64,000 nt of DNA. Source: Naganishia liquefaciens (taxonomy: Eukaryota; Basidiomycota; Tremellomycetes; Filobasidiales; Filobasidiaceae). The translations under genes were made by a program, and so were the position numbers. Below, one piece after another: positions 46,362 to 57,493 of the stretch (position 1 is the first letter of the stretch; each line of letters opens with the position of its first letter). The notes under the pieces are model-generated. The model saw nothing but the letters and a program-made list of their open reading frames with translations, was not told the origin of the DNA and did no database searches. Location: contig BLZA01000049.1 of assembly GCA_013423385.1 (NCBI GenBank), positions 310,001 through 374,000 on the forward strand, read 5' to 3'.

Positions 46362-48048
46362 ATGGCGTCGAGCGTGTCCACCGTCGCCCTTTCGACGTCG
46401 TCCCCGCTCCCATCGCCGACGGTCATCTTCACGTCTTCGCGGTGGTCGTTTACGCAGGGATTTCTCGTCGGCCAGGCGACGTTTCTCGTTCTTTGTGGAC
46501 TGTTCATCAAGTATGTCGTGTTCGAGGATGCCGAGCGGTCTCGGCAGCGTAGCGCAGAGAGAGCAAAGGTAATGCTCACCATCGCGTGGCTAGGGTTAAG
46601 CTGATTTCAGTATTCATCATGAGCAGAAAGCTGTGCTTTCTACCACCAACGTGCCCCCGCCTTCTTCGTCCGAATTACTAGAGAAGACGGGCTATGAAAT
46701 GGCAACGCACGCTTCAGAGTCAGCCGACTGGATCAACGTCTTGTTTGCAGAGGTAGGTCTCGTCATATTAGTGCAGGCCTGGAGTGCTCAAACGAATCAT
46801 CCTCCGAAACCAGGTCCTCCAGGGGTACCGTGACGACCTGCTCGGATCCGGTGGAGAGGAAGGCGCGCGGAAACAGGTGGAAGCCTGGTTGAATCCCAAG
46901 GGCGCGATATCGAGTTGGCTCGTGAGTGTCGGGCACGCGCACATGTCCCCGTGCCCCCACGCTGATCTTGATCGGCTCCCCAGGATCCCATCACCGTCAC
47001 TTCGCTCTCGCTCGGAAAATCGTACCCGCTGCTGTCAAACGCAAGAATACGCCCGGCGGATGGTCAAGGTGGTCTCGTAAGCTTCACGAACACACGCATC
47101 GAGTCTTCTTGATTGACCATTCGGGCTTCATGCAGAGAGCAGAAGTTGACGTCGATTATACGGACTCTATTCATCTTTCCCTTGCGACGTCGCTCGTTAT
47201 CAATTTCCCGCAGCCACGTTTTGCGATCCTGCCGGTAGCGCTGGGGGTCGAGCTCGTGGGATTTGGCGGTACAGTGAGTCCGGAAGAGCCGATACGAGGT
47301 GCAAGGCACTGATGTGATGGACAATCAGATAACGATGCAATTACATGGATCGCCCTCGACGATGCGTTCAGATGATCTGAAAAGACAAGTTCATCTGTCG
47401 TTGTTGCCGGATTTTCACCTCAACCTCAAAGCGACGAGTCTATTGGGGTCGCGTGCAAAGCTTCAAGGTATGCTTACTCGTCATGCCAGCTATTTGCGAC
47501 TCACGTCTGACACTCGCCGTCTGCTTGCAGATATACCTAAACTTGAACAGCTCGTGATCGCGCGACTGCGTCAAGCGATTCAAGATCGCGTCGTATGGCC
47601 GCGCTTTGTTGCGGCGAGTTTACCTTCGCTCGTCGCACGCGGAAGGGAACCCGTCGTAGAGACAGACCAAGGCGTTGTGGTCACTGCCGCCGCCGATGTG
47701 CCCATCATACCACAGGAGGAAATTCCTCGCAGTGGAGACATCCCGGGAAGCAGACTTGCGCAGCTGTCTTCCGCGATCCCTCCCGTATCGACGCCTTCTT
47801 TTCCCGGTGCATTTGGCGAACCGATGCGGTCGGGCATGGACACGTCCAATGCACCGATAGCAAGCCGAGATTCATCGGCTCACAACTACTCACGTATGAG
47901 CAGTCGTACGGGACCGACGCAGGGAGGCTATGGGTCGGCGTATTCGCATCTTCAGGGGCAGGATAGCGGCGCGATGAGGTATCGGGGCGAGGGTGGAGGG
48001 ATGGGACAGCAGCCGTTGCGGCGTGTAGGAGCACTGAATGCACGATAA
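46362..48048 (+). CDS. MMM1: Maintenance of mitochondrial morphology protein 1 (ERMES subunit)
   Basis: ER-anchored subunit of the ERMES tether that moves phospholipids between ER and mitochondria. A lumenal N-terminus from ATG 46362 precedes one membrane span (FLVGQATFLVLCGLFIKYVV). The SMP lipid-binding domain follows: SADWINVLFAEVLQGYRDDL, ISSWLDPITVTSLSLGKSYP, DVDYTDSIHLSLATSLVINF, LPVALGVELVGFGGT, VHLSLLPDFHLNLKATSLLG and LEQLVIARLRQAIQDRVVWP. The C-terminal ~140 residues are Ser/Gly-rich and disordered. The stop is TAA 48046-48048. Seven or so introns. Membrane and SMP order match Mmm1 exactly. Confidence 0.93.
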
Positions 48049-48245
48049 CCGATATCATGGACCGAGTTGATTATGTAAGCGCGTCCACGCGGTGGATGCG
48101 TGTTCCGTGACGAATCACGTAGTCCTCGACGTCACGGTAGATTCCTGAACAACGGGTTGTCGTTGCGAGACGAGGACGAGCCAGTCAGTCCAGCAACGCC
48201 TCCTCGCATTGTCACAGCCTCCCTCCCCTCTCGCAAATCTTCACC

Positions 48246-50761
48246 ATGTCGCGGTTCGTGCGTCCCTCCAAGTACAGACATACCTTTGCCAATCAGCCGA
48301 GGAAAGAGTATTGTTATGAAGGTGTCAAGGTCTGTATACCGCGTGCGTCTGCCAAGGATACGCTGACTCTGTCGCCTCGCAGCCCTCTGGTAGTGCTTGG
48401 GATACCGATCTCATAAAGTCAAACGGAGCAAGTCAATCGAACGTTCCCCATCCTGCCATTGCTGACTTGTTTGCGCGCAGAAATTCCTCGCTGTCAACTG
48501 GCAAGTCGCCGGGGGCGGCGCATTCGCCATCCTCCCCGCACCATCCCCCTTCCACGCACCCACGACTCCCTCGGGCAACGCTCCCTTTACGACCAAGCTC
48601 CCCGACCTTATTCCCCTCGTCCGTGGCCATTCCGCACCTGTCCTCGATACCGCATGGGCACCGCATTCCGCATCCCAAACGGTCCTCGCCTCGGCTGGAG
48701 AGGATTCCAAGATCTGTCTGTGGGATTTCCAAGATGCCGAGGAAAAGTTTGCCGGGTGGCAGGAGGACGGATGGGTGTGTCCCGAGGACTGGACGGTTCC
48801 TGTTGCGCGATTCGGTGACGGTGCGTCAGCGCATGGTGGGCGCAAGGTGGGACAGTTGCAGTGGAATGGAACGGCCGAGGGTATCTTGGCGAGTGCGGGA
48901 AGTGATCATGTGGTGCGTTCGATTCGACGAGGATGGTATTCCCGCCTGACCAATTGCACGCTCAGGTCAAAATCTGGGACGCCAAAAAGGAAAGCACGCC
49001 CGTTCTTAGTCTGACCGGTCATAAGGATACCATTCAATGCATCGCCTGGAACTACACGGGCAGCTTGCTCGCTACCGTGCGTCCAGTCTTTCTCGATGCG
49101 AATGCAATTCCTTACCGCTGCTCCTTCGCTCCTCTCCTAGACCTCCCGAGACAAGAAAGTCCGCCTATTCGATCCTCGAGCTGGATCCGAGCCTATCAAG
49201 GTCGCGGACGGCCACGGTGGAATCAAGGGTTCCCGTGTTGTCTGGCTCGGAGACAGGGACAGGATGGTCACCACCGGCGTAAGTATGCCTGAAGGGTGCG
49301 AGTCGCAGTGCTTGTCTTATGAGGCTGACCCGTTGTCAGTTTTCGAAAATGTCGGACAGGCAAATGATGCTCTGGGATACAACCAATTTGACAAGCATTA
49401 CGACCGAAACGATCGATTCGAGCTCGTGCGTGCATTCTGCTGGAACGATTTGACACGTTGCGACTGCATGCTCATGTCGTTGTGCTTTCCAGGGGTGTGA
49501 TCATGCCTTTCTACGCCGAGGGCAACGACGTCTTGATTCTTGCCGGCAAAGGGTGAGCTCGACTCGTATCCCCTTCATGCCTCCTCGCTGACGGGAGTGT
49601 CAACACGCAGAGATGGTAACATTCGGTATGTTCAGAAGGAATTCGGCATGAACATAGACTGATGACCCGCCTGCCATCATAGATACTTTGAATACGCAGA
49701 TGACGAGCTCCACTATTTGAGCGAATTCAAGAGCTCGGATCCTCGTATGTGCAACCCCTTCATTCCGAAGAGTTCATCGGCTGAACGCGTTCGACGTTAG
49801 AGCGAGGATTCTGCTTGGGTCCTCGACACTCGCTCGAGGTCTCGCAGCATGAAATTGCTCGAGGCTACAAGCTGACGACGGGAGTCATCGAGCCCCTGGC
49901 GTTTATTGTTCCCCGAAAGGTAGGTGACATACGTCGGCGCGCTTCGTCACTTGCTGACTTGCAACATTACAGGCAGAAGGCTTCCAAGCAGAGTGAGTTG
50001 ACAGGCTTAGCAAGTCCCGCAAGGCAACTCACCCAATTCTCTCGCACGCAGCATCTTCCCTCCGGCTCCGTCACTGGAGGCCGCCCTCACAGCAGAGGAA
50101 TGGCTCTCCGGCAAGACATCTGCGCCCAAGGTGATTGACCTCGAGACCAAGGCGACGACCACGTACGATGGACCCAAGTCCACTGCACCAGCCGCCAGCA
50201 CTCCGACACCGGCTCCTGCCCCCAAGGAAGAGCCCAAGCCCGCGCCTGTCAAACAGAGCAGCGTTACGGAAATGACGGGCAAGTTGCCCAACATGCGAGA
50301 TTTGGAGATCAAGCAGGATGATCCTGACTCGGACGAGGAGATTACCGAGGCCAAGAAGCGGGCACCGTCGACCGGTGGCTTTGATGATGATGATGATGAA
50401 GTTGTCAAACCCAAGCCAGCCGAGAAGGCGTCTGCAGAAACTACGCCGGAGCCCGCGCCCGAGGCGGCCAAGACTCCAGAGCCGGCTTCAAAGGAGATCA
50501 AGGAAGAGAGTGCTCCAGCTCCTGCCAACGGTGTCACCGCCCCTAACGCGCAAGAGGATCAGTCGAGTCCTAAAGAGGTAAGCAGTGATAGTCGTGCGCA
50601 GGATCACACATATTAATCACCTTTGCTCACAGCTCGAATCCCTGAAACGCCAACTGGCCGACGCGTCCGCTCGAGCGGATCGACTCGAATCGGAGAACAA
50701 GCGGTTGCGTGATCAGGTCGAAAAGGCAAAGCGGCTGGCGGCCGAGCTGGCTCAGCTGTAA
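48246..50761 (+). CDS. CRN1: Coronin
   Basis: Actin-binding WD-repeat protein of cortical patches. It starts MSRFVRPSKYRHTFANQPRK, the conserved coronin N-terminus. WD blades include VLDTAWAPHSASQTVLASAG/EDSKICLWDF, GILASAGSDHVVKIWD and LTGHKDTIQCIAWNYTGSLL. Coronin-specific pieces are GSRVVWLGDRDRMVTTGFSK and IRYFEYADDELHYLSEFKSS. The C-terminal extension has an acidic Pro/Ala-rich linker and a final coiled coil (ESLKRQLADASARADRLESE) for trimerisation, ending at TAA 50759-50761. About nine short introns; several exons are under 100 bp. Confidence 0.93.
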
Positions 50762-51198
50762 GGGATCATGCCATGTGAGAACGGATGGAATGGTAGTTGT
50801 ATGAGCATTGAAGCTTGGAGTGGTGATGAAATGAGATTGGATGACTCTTCAGACCTGGGAGGGGCTCGAGGTGACTTTGCAAGCGCTCTGTCAGATTGGT
50901 CGAGTCTGTAACCCGGCGCAGCCAGCGCCGCTCGGGCCCATTGAGCTATGCGTCTGCTGCACATGGACGGTGGCGGTAGCGGGGTCTTGAGTCGGTCGTG
51001 CTGTATTCGTCATCCAAGAGCGCGCCGAGAGCGATCGGACGCGGCCAGCATCAAAGGTGGTCGTCGCCCGTATTTTCATGTGAGCATGGATGGCATCGCT
51101 CGTTCTTCCGCAAAGAGCACCGTTCGTATCGACGGCGACAGACCGCTCTGGTGTACCTGCTCGATCTGTACCGACATTTCGGAAAACAAATTCCAGTC
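50762..51198. other. 437-bp intergenic region between coronin and IWR1
   Basis: Coronin 3' flank and IWR1 promoter. The minus strand near 50930-50948 has a sequence matching a Pol III A-box and a D-arm-like stem, but no complete tRNA fold is found. Confidence 0.5.
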
Positions 51199-52884
51199 AT
51201 GGACAGCAACATCTTGCGGATCAAACGAAAGGCGACCGAAGCACCTCTGGCTTCACTAGGTAACCGCTTCCGAAGACAAGGTCTGCACACGGCTGACACG
51301 ATGTTTGCCTTTTAGTGATACACGAATCAGCGGAGAGAGCCAAGAAGAGGAGCAAGCAAAATGACGGCGGAGGAGTATTTCGTCTTGCGCAGACAGTGTC
51401 CCGAGATTGGGCCGGCGTCGGACAGGAAGCAGAGGCGTTCAGAGTGCGTTCCCATTATGCTTTCGCAGCAATTTCAAAAGAGTGTCTTGGTGGTTGACGG
51501 ATCATCATATTCTAGCAACGAATCAGTCGCTTGATGTCTGCAACGAATGACCAGGCGTTGTCTGCCAATAGATCGCTACCGGACGAAACCGTCGTCGACG
51601 CTCAGCCTTCCGTGCCGAGTATCACACCCTCTCAGCGCGTCTACCGCGTATACAAACCTCTAGGTGGGAGTGGGGCAACGGGGAAAAGGACAAGAGCTGC
51701 CATTGCAAAGTCACGAAAAGGCGGATTCTTTGCTGATCGGTATGACAGGTTAGTCCCCACCGCATGATTCGCTTGTTACGATGCCGAGATGGGAGATGTT
51801 ATAGTGCAAAATCCGACGCGACGGGTGACTTTCGTATCATCGATGCACGTCCCGAAACAACAGCTTCACAAGCTCCGCCATCCGGGGACCCCAACGTGCA
51901 GGACCCACTCATGGGTACTGGTATGGATGCGGACGACGAGGATATGAAGGAGATTGCCAAGTTTTTGCCCATGCTGCAGGCGTCGAGTAAGCCAGGCTCG
52001 CTAGTCGTCAAAGCACACGCACTAATATGCCTCGACAGCGTCCAAGCCGAGTAGCGGGCCGATCCCACTCGCTCCCCCACCCCTGTACCTCCCGACCGAG
52101 CCGACTCCCGCCAGACGCACGCTACCGCCAAACCCGTCGCTCACAAGCACGCCCTCGCGGAATAGCGTAATGACCGAAGAGGACGATGGCGAATACGTAT
52201 ACGACTTGTATTACCGCGATACGGTCGTTCAAGTGGCGGAATTGAGCGAGGCGAGTGCTGGAATGGCAGGAGCCATAGGAGCATTGTAAGTGGTTTCTAG
52301 ACGAGATGATGGTTACACTCACGGCCTTCTCTTCAGGGAGGGCTTGGATGAGTTGCTGGATGAGGAAAATGATCCCGGCAGTGATTCCGAGGAAGGCGAC
52401 GAAGCGGACGAAGACTCTAATGGTGAGTTGCGACTCTTTCCACTCGTCGTGAATATCTGTCAAACGCCCCGCCCTTACCTCAGACGAGGACTTCTACCGT
52501 AACGAGTACCCGGAAGACGAAGATGCGTCGTCCGGTGATGAACGGTTTGGCACCGACGCGCGTAGAACATACCGATACGGAGACGAACTTGACCCGGACC
52601 GCGATGGATTTGATGAGGATGATGTTGAAGAGGAAGACGACGACGGACTTGTGGCTAGCGCCACGGCTCCACCGAGCATGCGGGCCCGTCAGCTGGACAA
52701 GATGATGCGGAATCTCGGATTGAACAAGGCCGACTTGGAGGTGAGGCAGCCGGGCTTTGGCGCGTACCCTTCCATGTCGGGCCGAGCGACTCGCGACTCG
52801 GATGATGAAGCGGGAGAGGACGATGACAGCGATATGGATGAAGAGGAGGAGATCCGGAGATGGAAGTTGTTACAGGACGATTAG
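51199..52884 (+). CDS. IWR1: RNA polymerase II nuclear-import adaptor Iwr1
   Basis: Iwr1 binds assembled RNA polymerase II and carries it into the nucleus. Exon 1 (MDSNILRIKRKATEAPLASL) contains the family's basic import-signal region. The Iwr1 core is acidic and distinctive: DDGEYVYDLYYRDTVVQVAE, AGAIGALEGLDELLDEEND, then SNDEDFYRNEYPEDEDASSG. The C-terminus has more acidic stretches and RRWKLLQDD, ending at TAG 52882-52884. Six or seven introns. The YVYDLYYR and DEDFYRNEYP motifs make the assignment firm despite low overall complexity. Confidence 0.88.
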
Positions 52885-53165
52885 CATGCGGTATGACATG
52901 ATGTTCACGCGATCCAGACTGGAGTGGAATTCACAGCAGAGCGAAGAATGAGTGTATTGATATGTGTAAAGAGTGGATTGCATCTAGTGTACAGCCAACC
53001 GAAAATCTCGCATCTAGTAGCGGACAACAATGAGGCAGGACTGCCGGTATTGCGCCCGCGCTGTCTTGCTTTTCTTTCTCGCGTGTTTGCGTTTACAATG
53101 CCATGCTAGGCCACGACAACCCCGCGGTCGTCCCCGAAACAAACAAACAAAACCCCTATCGCCTT

Positions 53166-54586
53166 TTAGATCTTGTCGGCGGAAACGTCGACACCGGAAT
53201 CCGAAACACCGCCGTTCTCGTCGACGCCGATTCGCTGGGCGATACCCTTGCCGTTCCTGTAGAACAAGATGTCGCCCTTGTCCTCGACCCATCGGCACTC
53301 TCGGTAGTTTTTGAACAAGCTGACGAGGAAATTTTCGTCCGACTTCATGTAGTAGTCGCCGACGTAGTCTTTGATCGCCTCTGTTGCCTCCCAGGCCGAG
53401 TAGTGGGGGATCTTGCTGCTAATGTGGTGCGCGACGTGGGTCTCGCAGATACCGTGCAAGACGATCCCGCCGATCGGGCCGAGGAAGGTTCGGTCAATGG
53501 TGCAGAGCGCGCCGCGGGCAAACGTCCACTTGGCGGCCGAGTAGTGCGGCAGCAAAGGATCCGTGTGCTGAAGGAAAGTGATGGCGACGAGCCAGTGGTT
53601 GACCCAGAGGTACGGGATGACGTAGAGGACGAGGACTTCACGGAAGCCTCGCATGGCGGTCCAGTAGCCGACGATGGAGAGCGTGATCAGGAGACCAATG
53701 TCGGACCAGATGATCTGGTTCTTGTGATCGGGCCTGAAGATGAACGAGCTCGGCTGGAAGTCTGTGAAAGGGAAAGGCGTTAGCGGCAGGACAGTACGCT
53801 CTCGAGTAGGGCCAACGTACGGTTCGTGTACTTGGGGTACCACTTCTGACCGGATGCATTTCGGATAAGGTACGCGGGCCAACCAAAGAGCTGCTGGGCG
53901 ATCAAGTTGCCCAAGATATAGATGGGCGCATCTCCAATGGCCTCCTTGAGCTCTTCCTGCCTCGCCTCGGAGACGTTGAACCCGTCGATCTCGGCTTCCT
54001 CCTTGATATCGCCGACACCGACGTACGACCTCGTTCGCGGGACAAAGACTTCATCCCGGGTCATGTGTCCCGTCGCGGCGTGGTGACGGGCGTGCGAGAT
54101 TCGCCACGAATGGTACGGGACCAAGAGCGCCGAGTGGAGGACCCATCCGACGGCATTGTTGATGGCCTTGGACGAGGAAAACGCCTGGTGTCCGCATTCG
54201 TGGGCAATGATCCAGAGACCGGTGCCAAACAAGCCCATGGCGATCGAGATCAACGTATGGGCGGCGGCACGGACGACGTGGTAGCCGAGCTTGGACATGC
54301 CCAAGCTAGCGACCGTCTGGTCGACGTGGAAATGCGCCCAGGCGAGCAAGCCGAGGGCGATGACATCCTGAACGATGTAGAGGGACGATCGGATCGCGGA
54401 TCGGTGGAAGCAGTGAGCCGGGATGGCATCGAGCAACTGCTTGACGGTGAACTGGGGCGGCACAAACTTTTCCTGTTCGGCGGTCGTGCGTGCGGTCGCC
54501 TCTTGCTGTTCCTTTTGAGCGGCGGCGGCGAGGAGCTGGTCCTTTTCGGCCTGACCAGGGGCGCGCTGTCGCAGTGTGGAAGACAT
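53166..54586 (-). CDS. Delta-12 fatty acid desaturase (oleate to linoleate)
   Basis: ER membrane desaturase that makes linoleic from oleic acid. The three His boxes of this family are present: HECGHQAF, HARHH (in HSWRISHARHHAATGHM) and HVAHH (in GICETHVAHHISSKIPHYSA). There are two pairs of hydrophobic segments and the AIPAHCFHRSAIRSSLYIVQ block typical of FAD2-type enzymes. The start is ATG 54586. One intron (~53761-53821) joins KYTN to (H)FQPSSFIFRPDHKNQIIWSD. The stop is at 53166. ~450 aa, normal length. A delta-15 activity cannot be excluded from sequence alone. Codon use is strongly biased, pointing to high expression. Confidence 0.92.
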
Positions 54587-55279
54587 GGTGGGTGGAAAGG
54601 GGGGAGGGCGGGATACAGGGAGAGGAGGCGGGTGGAGAAAAGGAGAAGAGGAAGAAGTGCTATTGTCTCTCTATCTGGCTGGGTTTCGCTCTATATCTAC
54701 TCTGCCCCATTCATTCCCCTTGGCGCGTCCCCCGTCCCTCGTCCCGTCCCGCCCTCCAATTTTTCCCGAGCGACTGCCGAGCTAGCTGCCAACTGGGAGC
54801 TGCGAGCTGCCAGCTGGGAGCTGATCCAAGCTGAGCTGAACTGTGGAGCAGAGAATGGCCAAGTGCCCCCAAGCAAAGCATCCATCCATCGCGCGCTTTC
54901 TCCATCTCCACCTGTCCATTAGCCGGCGTTTCTTTTGTCTTTCGACGCGTCGATCGGCCGCCAATGGGGACAGCGGGAATCGGGCAAAGGCATCACGGAG
55001 CCGCGAGGGGATTACCTAATTACCCAAGCAGGCCGGTGGCGAATCTCGCTCGGATCAGAAGAGAGAGAGAGAGAGGGATCGCCGTGGCGAATCATCCCAA
55101 ACAACGCTTACGCACGAGCCCATCCCGAAAGAGCCGTTCGGCGTGTCAGCCCACAAAGACGGTCCCTTGCGCGAAACGTGATATTCTATGAGTATGCGTA
55201 GCCAAGCCCGTGCCCATGGGCCCCCGTCACATCCAGTGATACATGATCTAGAGCTTGTTCATTCCGAGACCATGCGCCG
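54587..55279. promoter_or_regulatory. Upstream region of the delta-12 desaturase gene
   Basis: 693 bp between the desaturase start and the mannosyltransferase stop. On the minus strand the ~80 bases just before the ATG are pyrimidine-rich, as often seen in highly expressed basidiomycete genes. A 21-bp near-duplicate lies at 54785-54805 and 54806-54826 (gctgccaactgggagctg and a close copy). A GA run lies at about 55060-55076. Confidence 0.5.
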
Positions 55280-57229
55280 TCAGTACCCGCCGACCTGACA
55301 ATTCACGACCAGATCAGCCAGCGCACCGACGCGCGCATCTCCACACTCCCCTGGCTGGCGACTCACCTCATTCTGCAACAACCACCCGACCCTGCGCTGA
55401 CTCTTTGGCGCCGTTCGTCCACCCGTCGTCCGCATCTCCTGACACACAAAGCTATCCGGCGGCCCTGCCCAATCCTCGAGCACATACTTGTTGACATCTT
55501 CATCCGCCCCGCCGCGCGTACCAAACAAGTCGATCGCGAGCTGGGTATGCGACACCCCGCCGTACGTCGTCACGCACCGCGGGTTGACCAAGATCCGGGC
55601 AGGGGTGAAGACATTGTTGGGCGCGAGAAAGGCCGAGGCCGGGAGGGCGTCGGCCGGGTGAATCGGGGGCGGGGCGGCGGCCTCGGCGGCGTCGTCCATG
55701 TTGTCCATGTCGGTCCCTGATTCGCGTTCGTCCTTGACTTCGTCTTGCTTGTGCATCGCGGCGTCTTCACGCTTGACAATGTGTTCTGGTTCTTCGTCAA
55801 CCAGATCCCGCTTGTGCTTGCCCTCCATCTTGCGGTGGCCCGTCACCGGCGGCAACTTTTGGACCCTTTTCCCATTCTTCAAGCCACCCCGCGCGGCGTC
55901 CGTCCACAGATCCCGGCAGAACCACATCTGCGTCGAATCCATGCACTGGCTCTCCGGGTCCCACTCGACGGGCGCCTCGTTGGACGACATGTTTTGCGCG
56001 AGATGCGACGCGCGGTAGTCGATCCCGCGGTAGTAGGATTGCTCTGGGTCGACGACGTGTGTGCCGGATTCGCAGCAGAACGTTTGGAAAGGCAAGTGCT
56101 GGGCGTAGCGTTCCGTGCCCGTCCGGTCGCGCGGAGGGCCGGCTTCGGGCTTGGAGTTGGACTTCGCTTGGCGGAAGAGGTTGCCCTCGATGTCTCGCGT
56201 GCGCCATCTGCGAGCGAGAAGAGAAGAGAGGTCAGTTTCGCGTGCGTCAAATAGGTTTTCCGGTTCCCTTTTCGCGCGCGCGCCTCACCGATCGGAAAAG
56301 ATAAAGAACCCGTTGTGCTCGGCCCAGTCCATGCCGCACACCATGGCGGCCTCGTTGACCTCGCTCACGCGCAAACTCTCGAGAATGTCGTTGGGACACG
56401 TAAAGCCCTTGAGCCAAATGACCTTGTGGAATTTCACGTTTCGCTTGTTGTACAGCTCGTGCAGCGGCTCGAGCGCGGCGTTGCGCGCTGTGGCTTCCTC
56501 GAGCGGGTAGTAGGCCGCGGAGGGATCGACCGTCATGGGCGGGACCCGACGGATTCGGAACGCGATGCCGAGCGTGATGAGGACGGCCTCGGACAGGTCG
56601 GCGAGCGTCGGGGTCGAGTCGTCCGACGCGGAGTCGAGCATGGATACGAAAATGTTTTGCGGGCCGAGGCGTTTGGCGAGTTGAACGATGACGGCGAGCT
56701 GGTCGACGAGGAAATGGTCGGCCGAGTGAATGACAATGGCGATAAAGTAGAGCTTGCCCGGTCCGGCCAAGTCTTCGTAGTGCTCGTCGATCGAGTTTTG
56801 CCCAAACGGCCGCTTGAGCGTGGAACAGCCCTGGGTGACCCATCCGTTGAAGCTGAACAGATCGTCAATGGCGCCGCGCACGACTTGCTGGTCGAGGTGG
56901 GCCGTCTCCTTGCCCGTGACAAACGGCTTTTGGAACCGCTGCCAGAAATCATCGAGCCCGTCCTTGACCTGGGTATCAAACAAGTCCCAGCGGTCGTCCC
57001 TCCCCTGACGATGCTGGAGAAAGGGGTACTTGTGCACGTCGAGGTATTTCTCTGTCAAGAGGACGCGCTCGAGCACGCCGTGGGACTGGATGTTCTTGTC
57101 CCCGCCGCGGCGCGAGGCCGAGTGCGAGCCCGAGGGGAAGAAGAGGGCGCGCAGGACGAGCAGCCCGGCGAACCCGAGGACGAGGCGGAGTCCGAGGCGC
57201 TGCTGGCTGGGCGATATGGTGATGGGCAT
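55280..57229 (-). CDS. CAP59/CMT1-family alpha-1,3-mannosyltransferase (GT69)
   Basis: Type II Golgi glycosyltransferase of the cryptococcal CAP59/CMT1 family, whose members act in capsule and glycoconjugate synthesis. The N-terminal anchor LGLRLVLGFAGLLVLRALFF follows a short cytosolic tail. Family blocks: KLYFIAIVIHSADHFLVDQL, GPQNIFVSMLDSASDDSTPT, FHKVIWLKGFTCPNDILESL, NEAAMVCGMDWAEH, FFIFSDRWRTRDIEGN, DSTQMWFCRDLW and ARILVNPRCVTTYGGVSHTQ. A charged insert of ~80 residues, Lys/Asp/Glu-rich, separates the last two. Two introns; the second (55286 to about 55364) is a multiple of three, so retention would stay in frame. The start is ATG 57229. Donor and acceptor sugars are inferred from the family only. 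Confidence 0.88.
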
Positions 57230-57493
57230 TGTTGGGGACGTGGGAGGGCGGCGAGGGAGGGCCCGGTTGGGGGATGGTGGATGAAATCAAGAGAAGAGAC
57301 GAAGCGAGCGGATGCCAGCAGCAGCAGCAGCTCGCGTCCACCAACCCGTGGCCACGCGACTTTTCGGCCGCCGAAGAGGGCGGCGCAGGGGAGGGAGCTG
57401 CCAGCCAGAGCAGGTAGCAGGTAGCAGTGTATCAGGTATCAGCTGCCCCGTGGCTGCCACCGTCCCGCGTTCCCGTCTGCATGGCCCCACTCC

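Noticed and set aside
50870-50965. Minus-strand tRNA candidate with a perfect A-box (tagctcaatggg) and an anticodon-arm-like stem
   Set aside because: D- and anticodon-like stems can be drawn, but the acceptor stem does not pair and the B-box match is poor. The implied GGC (Ala) anticodon is also unusual for a eukaryote.
53103-54922. Long plus-strand frames opposite the desaturase (226 and 285 codons)
   Set aside because: Antisense shadows; the minus strand carries all three His boxes.
42661-57415. Shared GGGAGCTG-rich motif upstream of SLX1 (42661-42715), the desaturase (54785-54826) and between the mannosyltransferase and PPX genes (~57395)
   Set aside because: The similarity is short and low in complexity, so it is more likely independent GCTG-rich repeats than a common regulatory element.
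56315-57424. 369-codon plus-strand frame opposite the mannosyltransferase gene
   Set aside because: Antisense shadow of a GC-rich coding exon; no recognisable domain.
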